From assembly GCA_965240325.2 (NCBI GenBank), contig OZ251222.1, positions 4,836,001-4,900,000 on the forward strand: a stretch of 64,000 nucleotides of DNA. Reading direction: 5' to 3'. Origin of the DNA: Rebecca billardiae RCC1528. Its lineage: Eukaryota; Haptophyta. The translations under genes were made by a program, and so were the position numbers. Positions 21,574-35,100 of this stretch are shown in pieces. The notes beneath the pieces are model-generated. The model ran no database searches, was not told where the DNA came from, and saw only the letters and a list, made by a program, of their open reading frames with translations. Position 1 is the first letter of the stretch. Each line of letters opens with the position of its first letter.

Positions 21574-23681
21574 GGCTGACGACGGCCCTACTCTATATAT
21601 ATCACAGTGAACAAAAACGGGATTATCGTTACCGTAACCCGTCCGACACGAGCCGATTTTCGGGGAATTTCTCGCGCGGGCCGCACGAGCGCACAGACGG
21701 CGCTACGGTGGTCGCGCAGGCGCCTGGCGAGTGCCCCGGGCATGGGACTGCAACATCCCACCCAGCCTCCCCACCCCTCCGCCCCTCTCTGCCTCGCCGG
21801 GTTGCACGCGGCTGGCCGGTCACGTAGCTCGTGGTGAACCATTCGTGAGCGTGGAGCCCTGCTGCTCAGTGCGGCGATGCAGCGAGGCGAAGCGGCGCGT
21901 AAGATGGCGCATCTTACTCCGAATGCAGTCTGCTACCAGCACAGCCGCCCTCGCCGGAGTGCCTGGTCGTCACCTTCGTCGTGTGCACGTGTCGCGCGCT
22001 GCCCATCAACGAGCGATCGTAAGCCTTCTCCGGAGCCATTCAAACACGCTCGTCCTCGACGATGCGTGCGCGAGGCACCGCGCGAGCGCGGGAGCGGCCC
22101 TTCCTAGCGTAGACCTGCACGGCCATCCACCTCGCCACAGCCTGCCATGTCACACTCCTCCCCACACACACTGCTCGCGTGCCGCGTGCCGGCCGGTCGA
22201 CTAGCCAGACAGAAGGGTGCACAGATATTTTCGACTGCGAGGAGACGGCGGCGAGCACAGGCGCGCAGCGCCGTCCCGCGCTTCATTGAGATGTTCTAGA
22301 CCAGTCGCGCGCCCGCGGCACCGCACCCGCCCTCTCCGCGTCGCGTGCCACTCCACACCGCGCGCGTGGCTCTCGACGTGTACGTCGAGGCCATCTTGCG
22401 GCCGATTCGTACCCGCATGTATTCAACAAATACGACAAATCGCCGAGCGCTGAACGCACCTCGTCGCGCGATGGCATGGTCGCGCTGTTGGACGTCGCTC
22501 GCCGCAGGAAAATCGGTACGCGACGAGAGCACGGCGCACGCGCACGGCGCGGCGTGGGAGGCGGGGCGGTGGTGTCCTCGAGCCATCCCGCCCACGCCGC
22601 GGTGCGCCAGCCGCCACCTCGCCGCGCCGTGGCCCATGCCGCGCGGCAGATGTCGACCAGACCGACCTTGCCGCCCAAAAGAGGGCCGCACCGGAAATTC
22701 TGTATTTGTTGAATACGGACTTACCCATGTGCCCGCGGTGCGGCGGCGCCCGCGGCGGCGGCATGGCGCGGCGGCGGCGGCGCGGGCAGCCTGACGGGCC
22801 AGATAGGGCGCGCCAGGTCGGGGCGATCGTGATGGGATGGTTCCATACGCATCAGTGCGTGCTCCTGTGCATCTCAAGAGCGCGCTGGGCGCCCTCTCTC
22901 GCGCCTATGCCCATCCCACGCGGTCTGAGAAGCCTCCCGGTTTGGCCATTGTCGTGCCGTGCTCGGTCGTGGCTGCCCGGCGGGTCGGAGAGGTCGAGGC
23001 GAGCCGGATCGTTCGCGACGGACGATGCCTATGGGTCATGGCGAGTGCCAGCACGCAGCTCGGGCGCGCGCCCGGCGCCTCCTCGCCGCGCTACATCCAC
23101 ACCAAGATCTGGCCCAAAACCAGGCTTCAAGAGCGAAACTCAGTCTGGGAGCTCCTCAGGCCGCTGTGTGCGGTTTGAAGGCGCGCAAACTTGTGGAGCG
23201 GGTGCCCACATGGGTTGAGCACAATGCGACGTTGCGTTTTTCCGCGACACACCACTTCCTCGCCTCTCCGCGCGCGTGCCGTGCGGCTCCCGTGAACTCA
23301 TCTTAACAGGTCACGTGTGGCCGCCCGTGGGGCGAGGGTGGGCGAGGAGGGGCGGGCGAGGGTGACGCCGCCCCGAGGAACCGCCTTGGCAAGCCGGCCG
23401 ACGCCTCGCAGCCCCCCTCGCGGCAGTCATGCGCGCACGCCCGCCGCTCGGAGCGCGCCATCGATTCGAATGGGCGTGCGCACGACCGACCATGCTCAAA
23501 CGGCTTCCGGCCCGATCTTTCTCCACTGTGCGCGGCGCGAAGTGCCGCGAAGTCGCGAACGGGGCATGAAAAAAATTCCAGCGCATCCCCACTGGGCGGA
23601 AGTGCGGACGGGTTACGGTAACGCCGAAAATCGATTTCTTTACTGTGATATATATATATATAGCAGGGCTCTACATCAGCC
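21574..23681. mobile_element. 2.1-kb element with about 75-bp terminal inverted repeats
   Basis: The left end (about 21574-21645) and the reverse complement of the right end (about 23605-23681) share the same order of blocks: GGCTGA, GCCCT, TATATATCACAGT and the identical 18-mer GTTACCGTAACCCGTCCG, with small differences between blocks. The interior carries no ORF with transposase features, so this looks like a non-autonomous DNA transposon or its remnant. A shorter perfect 15-bp inverted repeat lies inside it. No clear target-site duplication was identified because the flanks are also partly similar. Confidence 0.6.
22419..22716. repeat. Nested inverted repeat inside the 2.1-kb element
   Basis: GTATTCAACAAATAC at 22419-22433 occurs as its reverse complement at 22702-22716, spanning about 300 bp of GC-rich sequence. 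It may be a small MITE nested in the larger element. Confidence 0.5.
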
Positions 23682-23688
23682 GGCCGAT

Positions 23689-23756
23689 AGAGAGAGAGAG
23701 AGACAGAGAGAGACAGAGTGAGAGACAGAGAGAGCAGAGTCAGAGAGAGAGAGACT

Positions 23757-23794
<38 letters not shown>

Positions 23795-23806
23795 AGAGAG
23801 AGAGAA
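23689..23806 (+). repeat. (GA)n microsatellite, imperfect
   Basis: About 118 bp of GA dinucleotides with interruptions (GACAGA, GTCAGA, CTCACC). It abuts the right end of the 2.1-kb inverted-repeat element. Confidence 0.95.
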
Positions 23807-24288
23807 TGCAGTCGTCCGATCATCGCGCGTGTAATCGTCACTGAGCACTGCTGCATGATGCCGCCGCAGAAGTTCACTCACACAGACATGAGACAGCGCG
23901 CGCGCGGCGGTGGCGGCCGCCGCCGCGGCTGTAGCCTGTCGCGCCACCGGCGCGCGACGTTTCGCGCTGGCTTGAGGCTTCGTCGTCTGGAACTGACCAT
24001 CAGGCCGCCTGCTGGACATCTTGATGATCTTCGTCGTCGGTAATTGTAGCTGCGCTCCGCGTCCGCGCCGCGACTGTTTTGATCGCCGGCGGCGCCCTCT
24101 GACGAAACAGAGCTGCTAAAACTTAAAAGGCTGGCGGGATGCACCGAGTGAACGCGGGCCAACCGTCGCGGAGCGGAGGAGCGGCTCATGTCGCGATCAC
24201 GCCGCACGCGCACGGCGTCGTGCGCCCGGCCGTGCGAGCCGCGTGAGGGCGCGGTGCGTCAGACGCAGTGTCGCGAGGGAGCGCGACG
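23807..24288. other. 3' flank of the polycystin-like gene
   Basis: About 480 bp downstream of the stop codon of the giant minus-strand gene. No further gene or clear element is seen. Confidence 0.5.
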
Positions 24289-25403
24289 CTACGCCAGGCC
24301 GATGCGCTGCATCGCGTGCAGGCTGAGGCCGACGCTCGTCGCGAGCAGCTCGTTGATCGCCTCGCCCGTCGCGCCGCCCTGCGAGAGCAGCTTGTCGAAG
24401 AGGAAGGGCAGCAGCACGATGAGCGCGAGCAGGATGGGCTCCTCCAGCCCGAGCGTCTGCACCTCCGAGAAGGCCCAGCCGAAGAGCAGGAAGCGCGTCT
24501 GCTGCGGGCCGAAGAGCAGCGCGTACGAGGTGGAGAGCAGCGCGAGCGCCGTGAAGATGGCCCACTGCAGCAGCCACGCGACGCCCAGCCGCACGCGCGG
24601 CGGCAGCGTCAGCGCGCGCTTGAGCGCGTGCAGCTTGCCCCGCCAGCCGAGCCTGCTGCGCGCCTCGTTCGCCGCCTCCTCCCGCACCATGCGGTCGTAC
24701 CAGTGCACGAGCTCGGCGAAGGAGATGGTGCCGTCGTGGTCGGAGTCGATCTCAGCCGCGAGCAGCTGCACGCGCCGCCGGCGCAGCCGGAAGCCGAGCG
24801 CGTCGATCAGCACGCCGAACTCGGCGTGGTCGATCGCGCCGTTGCCGTCCGCGTCGTGCGCGCTGAACTTTGCGCGCAGCAGCGAGAGCGTGCGCGCGTC
24901 CAGACCGTGGCCGCCCGGGTCGGCCAGCGGCTCCAGCGGCTCCAGCGGCTCGGCGGGGGCCGAGGGCGTGCCGCCGCCGGACGCGCGCGCGAGGTCGGAG
25001 ACGCGGGCGAAGCGCGTGGAGCGCGGCGCGCTCGGGCTGGGCGGCGAGGGCGGCGGCGAGTAGGCCGTGCTCGGCGGCTCGCTCCCGCCGCCGCCGCTGC
25101 TCGCCCGCCGGCTCGGGTCGGGCGGGGAGAGCGCGGGCGGGGAGCGCACGCGCGCGCGCGCGCCGCCGGCCGCGCCGTCGGCGGCCGCCTCGGCCGCCGC
25201 TGCGGGGAGGTTGCGCGGCCGCTCGGCGCGGTGGGCGGGCGAGGCGCTCGGCGAGAGCAGCGTGGGCGGCGCGCGCGTGGGCCTGGTGGTGCCGCTGCCT
25301 CTGCGCGAGCACGCTGCGCCCGAGCTGCGCACACTGCCGCCGCCGCCGCCGGGCTCGGGCGCGCGCTCGGGCGCGCGGTCGGGCACCGAGTCGGGCGAGG
25401 CGC

Positions 25404-25456
<53 letters not shown>

Positions 25457-28400
25457 TCGGCGCGCGGCGAGAGGTCCTTGGCGCGCTGCGCGCTCTCGTC
25501 GAGCCACGCGCCGAGTGCGCTGCCCGCGCTGCCGCTGCCGCTGGCCCGCGCGCGTGTGTGCGTGCGGACACCCGGTGTGGCGCTGGGCGGCGCGCTGCCT
25601 TCAGGGCGCCCGGCTGGGGCGGAGGCGCCGCCCTCGGCAGCGCGGCCCTTGGCGCCGCCCTCCTTGCGCCGCCGCCTCGAGCCCGCCGAGCCCGCGCCCC
25701 TCGACTTTGGCCTGCGCAGCGCCACCTCCGGCCCCTGTGCCACGAAGCTGCTGCCCGGCTCAAACGCGGGGCGGCGCGATCCGCCAGCGTCTGTCTCCGC
25801 AAAGGAGGAGACGGAGGCGCTGCCCTCCGCCTCGCCGAGGGAGCCGCCCGCGCTGGCGAGGACGCGCGCGCCGGGCGAGGCGACCGGCCGGAGGCCCTCG
25901 CGGTAGTCGCCCGCGAGCTCGAGCACGCCCCGACGCGGCTCGGCGCCGCGGCCGTCCGCGTCGTGCGCGGCGGCGCCGGCGGCGGGCCAAGGGTCGGCTT
26001 GGCTCGCGCCGCGCGGGATGGCGGGCAGCGGCCTGGGCGGCGGCCTCGTCGGGAAGAGCTCCGAGATGGAGCGCATCTCCGCGCGGTCCACGCCGCCGCC
26101 GCCCGCCTCGCTCAGCTCGAGCAGCCGCGAGAGCGCCGCCAGCTGCTCCGACCGCGCCTCAGCCGCGGCCGCGGCCGCCGGGTCGGCCGCGGCCGACGCG
26201 GCCGCGGCCGCGCTGCCGGACGAGGTGCGGTCGACCGGGCCGGGCTCGGCGTCGGGGTGGAGCCGCGAGCGCTCGACGCGGCTGAGCGCGCGCGACGGCG
26301 GGCGGACGGGCGGCAGCGGCGAGCACGACGCGCCGGCGGCGTCGGCGTCGGCGTCGGTGGCGTCGGCGCCCGGCGGCGGCGGCGGCCGCGCGCGTCCGCG
26401 CGCGCTCGCGCCGCCGCCGCCGCCCTCGCCCGCGCCCTCGCCGCGCGCGGACGGGTGCGGCGTGTCGGTCGAGGAGTGGGTGCCGCCCATGTCGAAGGCC
26501 GTGCGCGGCGAGGGCGCGGAGCAGCTCTCCGCCGGCGGCGCGCCCGGCCTCGCCCCGCCCCTCGCCCCGGCCGAGTGCTCCGGAGCGAGCGGGACGGTCG
26601 GCCTGAGGGACGCGCCGCCCCCGACGAGGCGGAGCGCCGCGGCCGCGCGCACCGGCGCCCACGCGCTGCGCGCGCGCGGCGAGGCGAGCGCGGGCGCGGC
26701 GGCGGCGGCGTGCTGCTGCTGCTGCTGCTGCTGCGCCAGCGCCGCGCCCAGCTGCCGCTTCACCGACGAGGCGAACAGCGTCTTCTGCGCGCCTCGCTGC
26801 TGCAGCTCCGCGCGCAGAAAGGCCGCGTGCACGCGCGTCGAGAGGGGCGCCGCGCGCCGCCCGTACCCCCAGCGGAAGAGGAGCCGGAGGAGGGCGAGCG
26901 CGGGCGCGGTGAGCGCGGCGGTGAGCAGCGCGGTCATGATCGCGTGGATCAGGTTGACCGACGCCGGCGCCCCCTCGGGCGGCGCGGACGTGGAGTGCAG
27001 CATGCACGAGAGCAGCAGCCCGAGCATCGCCACGCTCCAGAAGATCTGCGCCAGCTCGGCGCGCTTCGAGTCCTCCGCGTCGGCAAACCAGATGCCGAGG
27101 AGGGAGTGGTCGGTCTGCAGCTTGAGCAGCACGCGGCGCAGCAGCGCCGTGAGCACGTGGTCGCCCGGCCGGTCCTTCTTCCCCTCCTTCTTCGCGAGCA
27201 CGTCGGAGAAGACCTCGGTGTACGCCGCGCGCGCGCTGCGGCCGCGCGCGTACTTCTGCACGGTGAGCGCCGCGCGCCGCTTCGTCTCGTCCATCAGCTC
27301 GTCGAGCGCGTCGAGCCGCTCCTCCAGCCGGTCGGCGAGGTCCTTGGTCGCCTCGGCGTTCAGGTTGTTCGACGCGCGCGCCACGCGCGCGCTCGCCGCG
27401 TCCCTGCCGCCCCACGCGGGCGAGCCCGGCGCGGCCGGCTTGGGGTGCTTGGGCTGGTTGGCAGCGGGGTGCGTGGGGTGCGGCGGCTTGGGCGCGCACC
27501 CGGGCCGCGCGCCGCCGGGCGGGCCAAGGGCGGGCAGGCGAGCGCCGCCCGCCAGCCCGGCGAGCAAGAAGGCGGGCGGCTGCGGCGCGGCTGCGGCGCC
27601 CGCGGCGCCGAGCGCGCCGCCCCCCTTCGCGCTGCCCGCCGCGCCCCGCCCCTCGAGCAGCGCCCTGCGCCTCGCCTCCCTCCGGCGGCTGTCCAGCCAG
27701 TCCCTGCCGCCCAGCAGCAGCAGCGAGAGCGCGCACCCGCCCGCCATGCTCAGGATGGTGACGAAGATGTACGGGCTGGACGCGAAGGTGATGGGCGCGG
27801 CGAGGGAGGCGGCGGCCTCCTCGGCGCTCAGCGTGTTCACGTTGAAGCTCTGCACGTCCGCCGCCGCCTGCTCCGGCGTGGCAGGCACGGACACGCCCGC
27901 AAAGTCGGTCAGGTGGTCGCACGCGCAGTAGTGCAGCGAAGGGTCGGGGCCGGGCACGGGCGCGCAGCCGTCGTCCGCCCACGCGCGCGCGGCCTCGTCC
28001 CAGAAGATGCACGAGAGGACCTCGCCCGGCGCCGCCGGCTGCGCCACCGGTATCTGCAGCACCACCGCCTCCTCCAGCCCGGCCACGCGCAGCGCGCCGC
28101 CCCCCGCCGCCGCGTACAAGCTGGCGGAGAAGACGGGCGTGGACAGCCCGCGCGCCACGGACGCGGTGGCGGCGCCGCTCGAGTTGGCGCCGTGCACGTT
28201 GCGCGAGATCGCCCAGAGCACGACGTCGACGCCGCCGGCGAGGTCGGCGGCGGCGTGCGCGTCGAACACGCCCGCGGGCACGCCCACGCCGCCCACGCCG
28301 CCCGGCCCGGGCAGCGTCGCGTTGCGCAGCGCGCCCGGCTCTGCTCTACTGGCGCTCACGTTGAGCGCGCCGCCGCTCAGCTGCGCGCCGCCCTCGCCCG

Positions 28401-31400
28401 CCACCGCGCCGACGAGGAGCGCGGCGCCGAGCGAGCTGGCCGCGCTCGCCGCCGCCGCGCCCACCGCCTCCTCCGCGCCCGGCTCGGCCGGCTCGCCCGC
28501 CGAGAGCGCCGCGTCCATCGCGGCGAGGAGCGCGGCCGCCGTGCCGTCGGCCAGGCCGCCGGCGGCGGCCGCGCCCGCCGCGAGCGACCCCGCCTGCGCG
28601 AGCGCGCTGGCCTGCGCGCCGCCGCCGAGCGCGCCGGCGGGCGCGGCGCGGAGCACGGTGGCGAGCGCGCTCGCGCTCTGCGCGCGCGCCTCCGCCGTCG
28701 ACGCGCCCGCCGCCGCCGCCGCCGCGCTGAGCTCGAGCAGCGCCTCGAGCGCGCCGCGCGCGGCCGCCTCGGTCGCGTTGGCGGGCGGCGGCGCCCCGTC
28801 CGGCGCGCGCGCCACGAGCGCGGACGCGGGCAGGAGCGCGCCGAGCACGCTGACGAGCTGCGTCGCGGCGGACGCCTGGCCCGCCGCGACCGCGGCGCGC
28901 GCGCGCGTCAGCGCGCCCTCCAGCTCCGCGCCGCTGATCGGCGGCGGCGCGCCCACGCCGACGGGCGCGGCCGCGCTCGCCTCCGCGCCCCACGCGTCCC
29001 GCACGCGCACGGCGCAGCTGCGGTTGCCCGCGGGCAGCAGCGCGTCCGCGAAGGGCGCGCTGCCCGCCGCGCCGAGCGAGGCGGCCGCGCTCGCTCCCGC
29101 GCCGCCGCCCGCCTCCGCCAGCGCCTCCGCGTGCGCGAACGCGTAGCTGAGCGGCAGGTCCTCCGCGTCGTCCGCCCAGCCGGACGCCTGCAGCCGGAAG
29201 CGCGTCTGCAGCGCCACGCCCGACGGCGGCGAGACGCTCAGCGCGCCGCCCCACGGCGGGCGGTTGATCGTGACGAGCACCTGGCCGTACGCGCTGGCAC
29301 CCGGCGCGTACGCCGGGCCCGACGGCGTGACCGTCAGCCGGAACGCGTACGTCGCGCCCGGCGTGAGCGCGCCCGGCCGCAGCGCGAGGTTAGGACTTGC
29401 CGCGCCCGTGCTGCTGACCGCGCCCGTGTCGTGCAGCGCGAGGCCGGCGGGCCGCGCGGCGCCGTCGGCGTCGAGCAGCGCGGCGGACCACGCGTACGCG
29501 AACGAGGCGGCGCCCGCGTCGGCGAGCGCCTGCGACGCGCCGTCCAGCCGCGCCCGCAGCGCCAGCCGCGCCGAGGGCAGCGCCCAGCTCGGGTTGTACT
29601 TGGGCCTGCTCAGCGGCTCAAACAGCAGCCGCGGCAGATGGCCGCCCACCACCTCGACGGAGGCGGTGGCGGTGGCGGGGGAGAAGGTGGGCTTGGAGAC
29701 GGTGAGCGTGAGCGCGTACGTGCCCACGCCGAGCGCGCCCGCGGGCAGCTCGAGCACCGCCGCCGACGCGTTCGCGCCCAGCTCGACGCGCGCGCCGTCG
29801 TGCGCGCGCGCCATCGCCCACCGCCACGCGAGACCGCCGCCGCCAACGCCGCCGCCGCCGCCCTCGTTCGGGTCGAGCGAGGCGCTGCCGTCGACGCGCA
29901 GCGCCGAGCCGGCAGAGACGCGCCGGTCGCCGCCTGCGAGCACCGCGCGCAGCGCCTCGCGCACCACCACCACGCGCACGCGCGCCGCCGCCGCCTGCGA
30001 GGGCGCGGCGGCCATGCTGGCGCGCAGCTCAAACGTGTATGTGTGCCGAGCGCTCAGCGAGTGCGGCGGCAGCTGCAGCGAGGCGGAGGTGGCGGCGGAG
30101 AGGTCGGGCACGAGCGCGGCGGACGCGTCGGCGGACGGCTCGGCCGTCACCTCCACGCGCACCACCCGCCACGCGAACGCCATCGCCGGCTCGAACGCCG
30201 CGGGCCAGCACGGCGCGCGCGCCGCGTCGCCCTGCAGCAGCAGCGGCAGCGCCGCGCGCGCACGCACCTTCCCCGGCCCCGCGATCGCGAGGCTCGGGCT
30301 CGCGCCGCCCGCGCGCGCGACGGCGATCTCGGCGGGCGCGGAGACGACACCGAGGAACGAGGTGACGCGCAGCACGAACACAAACTCGCCGCTCACGCCG
30401 ATCTCGTCGGCGCCCAGCGCCAGCACCGACGTGTCGGCCGGCAGCGCGCTCAGCCGCGCGTTGAGCGACGCCGCGCGCGCCGAGCGGCTCGGGTCGACGC
30501 GCCACTCAAAGGCGGCGGGGCCGATGCCGCCGGCCGACGAGGCGGAGGCGTCGAGCTGCAGCGAAGCGCCCGGGCAGCTCGAGACGCTCGACGGGCCCGA
30601 CACCGCCGCCTCGGGCGCCGGGCACGGCACGCCCTCGCCGCACGGCGCGTCCGCGTCAACCGCCGCGCCGCCGGCCGCGTACAGCTGCTCGCGCTCGGCG
30701 CAGCCGTCCGCGCACGCGCGGGGCAGCAGCGCGCGCGCGCGCAGCGCGAGCGCGCTGCCCGGCCGCACGGCGGTGCGCGCGTCGAGCTGCGCCACCAGCG
30801 TGCTGCCGTCCGCCCAGTAGCACAGCGGCGCCGCGGCGCCGCGCCCGCGCAGCAGGTCGACGCTGGCGTCGTCGAGCACGACGCTGCACGGCTGCGCGCC
30901 CGACATGCCCGCGCGGTCGGTCGGCTGACCGTCGAAGCGCAGCAGCAGCGACGTCGCCTCGGCGCTGAAGGCCGCCGAGAGCAGCTGCGGCGCGTGCAGC
31001 CCGACAAACTCGAAGAACACGCCGCCCTCCGCCTCCGCCTCGTCGGGCGTGAACTGCTGCCCGTTGAGCGCCACGCGCACGGCCGCGCGCCCCGCGCCGC
31101 CGTACCGCGTGACCACGCCCACGTGCGTGCCGTTGGCGCGCGTCGGCGCGGAGGCGAGCGCGGCGCCAAAGGCCACGCGCAGCAGGGACAGCTCGCCGAG
31201 CGCGTCGAGCCCCTCGCCGAGCACCTCCACGCTCGTGCCGCCCATCGCGTCGCCCGCCGCCGGGTGCACGCGCAGCAGCGTCGGCTCGTCGTAGTAGGCG
31301 TAGCGCGCGCCGCCGCCAGCCGTGGTCGAGTGCGCGCTGCCGTTGCCCAGCGAGATCTCGAGGGCGTACGACGCGGGCGCGGCGGAGGGCGCGGGCGGGA

Positions 31401-32140
31401 GCGTGCAGCGCGCGCGGCTCGAGCCGTCCGCCGCGGGGGCGAGCAGCGTCGCCGGCGCCGCGCAGCCGCCGCCGCCGGGCGCGCCGGCCAGCACGCAGCA
31501 CAGCAGCCCGGGCCCGTACTCGGCAAAGCCCGCGCCCACCACCGTCACCACCGTGCCGCCGCGCACGGGGCCGCCGGGCGGGTGCACCGACGCGACCGAG
31601 ACGGCGCTCAGCTCGTACAGCTCGAAGGTGATGGCGCCGAACAGCGGCTCCAGCCGCGCCTCCCCGCCGGGCAGCGCGAGGCTCACGTGGTACACGCCCG
31701 CGCTGCCGCCCGCGCTGCCGCCCGCGCTGCCGCCCGCGCTGCCGCCCGCGCTGCCGCCCGCGCTGCCGCCCGCGCTGCCGCCCGCGCTGCCGCCCGCGCT
31801 GCCGCCCGCGCCGGACGAGGGCGCGGCGCACACGGCGGTCGAGTCTGAGAGGCGCGTGGCGGCCGAGAGCAGGAGGGGCGCCGCGCCGTCCGGGGAGCCG
31901 TCCGCGCGCACGCGCGAGAAGGCGCACTGCGCGCCGCCCAGCGAGTCGAAGCCCGAGCCGGAGAGTGTGAGCGCGCTGCCGCCGCCGCCGAGCGGCGCGC
32001 CGCGCGGCTGCGCGGAGGCGAGCAGCGCGCGCACGGCGGGAGGCGGCGGGGGCGGCGGCGAGGGCGGCGGCGGCGAGGGCGGCGGCGAGGGCGGCGAGGG
32101 CGGCGGGAGCGGCAGCGTGCGCGGCGGCGGCGGGCGCGCG

Positions 32141-32172
<32 letters not shown>

Positions 32173-35100
32173 CGGCGAGGGCGGCGCCCCGGGCGGAGGC
32201 GCAGGAGGCACGCTCGGCGGCGGCGCCGGCCGCGGGCTCGGTGGCGCACCCGGCGGCAAGGAGGGCGGCGACGTCGGTGGCGATGACGGCGGCGGGCTCG
32301 GCGGCGCCGGCGGCGGGAACGGCTGCGTACGCGGCGGCGGCGGCAGGTGCGGCGGCGGGCTCGGCGGCGGCGGGCTCGGCGGTGGCGAGGGCGGCGGCGA
32401 GGGCGGCGGCTGCAGCGGCGACGGCGGCAATGGCGGCGGCGAGGGTGGCGGCGCGCTCGGTGGCGAGTGCGGCGGCGGGTGCGGCGGCGGGCTGGGAGGC
32501 GACGACGGTGGCGGGCTCGGCGGTGGGCTCGGCGGCGGGCTCGGCGGCGCCGGCGGCGGGAACGGCTGCGTGCGCGGCGGCGGCGGCAGGTGCGGCGGCG
32601 GGCTCGGCGGCGGCCGGCTCGGCGGCGAGTGGGGTGGCGGCGAGGGCGGCGGCTGCAGCGGCGGCGGCGGCAATGGCGGCGGCGAGCGGGGCGGCGCGCT
32701 CGGTGGCGAATGCGGCGGCGGGTGCGGCGGCGGGCTGGGAGGCGACGACGGTGGCGGGCTCGGCGGCGGGCTCGGCGGCGGGCTCGGCGGCGCCGGCGGC
32801 GGGAACGGCTGCGTGCGCGGCGGCGGCGGCAGGTGCGGCGGCGGGCTCGGCGGCGGCGGGCTCGGCGGTGGCGAGGGCGGCGGCGAGGGCGGCGGCTGCA
32901 GCGGCGACGGCGGCAATGGCGGCGGCGAGGGGGGCGGCGCGCTCGGTGGCGAGTGCGGCGGCGGGTGCGGCGGCGGGCTGGGAGGCGACGACGGTGGCGG
33001 GCTCGGCGGCGGGCTCGGCGGTGGGCTCGGCGGCGCGGGCGGCGGGAACGGCTCGGCGCGTGGCGGCGGCGGCGGACGCGGCGGCGGGCGCGGCGGCGGC
33101 GAGCTTGGCGGCGGCCCGGGTGGCGGCGAGGGCGGCGGCTGCAGCGGCGGCAGTGGCGATGGCGGCGGCGAGGGGGGCGGCGCGCTCGGTGGCGAGTGCG
33201 GCGGCGGCGAGTGCGGCGGCGGGCTCGGAGGCGGCGGTGGCGGCGATGACGGCGGCGGGCTCGGCGGTGGGCTCGGCGGCGCCGGCGGCGGGAACGGCTG
33301 GGTGCGCGGCGGCGGCGGCAGGTGCGGCGGCGGGCTCGGCGGCGGCGGGCTCGGCGGTGGCGAGGGCGGCGGCGAGGGCGGCGGCTGCAGCGGCGACGGC
33401 GGCAATGGCGGCGGCGAGCGGGGCGGCGCGCTCGGTGGCGAATGCGGCGGCGGGTGCGGCGGCGGGCTGGGAGGCGACGACGGTGGCGGGCTCGGCGGCG
33501 GGCTCGGCGGCGGGCTCGGCGGCGCCGGCGGCGGGAACGGCTGCGTGCGCGGCGGCGGCGGCAGGTGCGGCGGCGGGCTCGGCGGCGGCCGGCTCGGCGG
33601 CGAGTGGGGTGGCGGCGAGGGCGGCGGCTGCAGCGGCGGCGGCGGCAATGGCGGCGGCGAGCGGGGCGGCGCGCTCGGTGGCGAATGCGGCGGCGGGTGC
33701 GGCGGCGGGCTGGGAGGCGACGACGGTGGCGGGCTCGGCGGCGGGCTCGGCGGCGGGCTCGGCGGCGCCGGCGGCGGGAACGGCTGCGTGCGCGGCGGCG
33801 GCGGCAGGTGCGGCGGCGGGCTCGGCGGCGGCGGGCTCGGCGGTGGCGAGGGCGGCGGCGAGGGCGGCGGCTGCAGCGGCGACGGCGGCAATGGCGGCGG
33901 CGAGGGGGGCGGCGCGCTCGGTGGCGAGTGCGGCGGCGGGTGCGGCGGCGGGCTGGGAGGCGACGACGGTGGCGGGCTCGGCGGCGGGCTCGGCGGTGGG
34001 CTCGGCGGCGCGGGCGGCGGGAACGGCTCGGCGCGTGGCGGCGGCGGCGGACGCGGCGGCGGGCGCGGCGGCGGCGAGCTTGGCGGCGGCCCGGGTGGCG
34101 GCGAGGGCGGCGGCTGCAGCGGCGGCAGTGGCGATGGCGGCGGCGAGGGGGGCGGCGCGCTCGGTGGCGAGTGCGGCGGCGGCGAGTGCGGCGGCGGGCT
34201 CGGAGGCGGCGGTGGCGGCGATGACGGCGGCGGGCTCGGCGGTGGGCTCGGCGGCGCCGGCGGCGGGAACGGCTGGGTGCGCGGCGGCGGCGGCAGGTGC
34301 GGCGGCGGGCTCGGCGGCGGCGGGCTCGGCGGTGGCGAGGGCGGCGCCGAGGGCGGCGGCTGCAGCGGCGGCGGCAGCGACGGTGTCGGCGAGGGTGGCG
34401 GCGCGCTCGGCGGCGCGAGCGGCGGTGAGTGCGGCGGTGCGCTCGGAGGCGCAAGCGGCGGCGCCGACGGCGGTGGCGACGGCGGCGGGCTCGGCGGTGG
34501 GCTCGGTGGCGCCGGCGGAGGGAACGGGTCGGTGCGCGGCGGCGGTGGTAGACGCGGCGGCGGGCTCGGCGGCGGCGGCGCTGGCGGTTGGCCGGGCGGC
34601 GGGCTGGGCGGCAGGCTGGGCGGTGGGCTGGGCGGCGGGATCGGTGGCGGCGAGGGCGGCGGGCTTGGCGGCGGCACTGACGGTGGCATTGGTGGCGGGC
34701 TCGATGGCGGAAATGGCGGCGGCAGAGCCGGCGGCGGCGAGGGCGGCGGCAAAGGCGGCGGCGAGGGCGGCGGCGCAGGCTGCGGCGGGCTCGGCGGTGG
34801 GCTCGGCGGCGGGCTCGGCGGTGGCGATGGCGGCGGCAACGGCGGTGGGGATGGCGGCGGGCTCGGTGGCGGCAAAGGCGGCGGCGCGGACGGTGGCGGC
34901 GAGGGTGGCGCCGAGGGCGGCGGCGAAGGCGGCGGGCCGGGCGGCGGCGGGCTGGGCGGTGGGGCTGGCGGCGGGCTGGGTGGGGGCGAGGGCGGCGGAG
35001 TGGGCGGCCGCGATGGCGGCGGGCTCGGCGGCGGCGACGGGGGTGGCGGGCTCGGCGGCGGGCTTGGCGGCAGCAGAGGAGGCGGGCTCGGCGGCGGGCT

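Noticed and set aside
23689-23806. CRISPR-like array
   Set aside because: Simple GA microsatellite in a eukaryotic genome; no spacers or cas genes anywhere in the window.
24268-31848. Plus-strand Arg-rich frame of 2,526 codons opposite the polycystin-like gene
   Set aside because: Compositional shadow with no recognisable domain.
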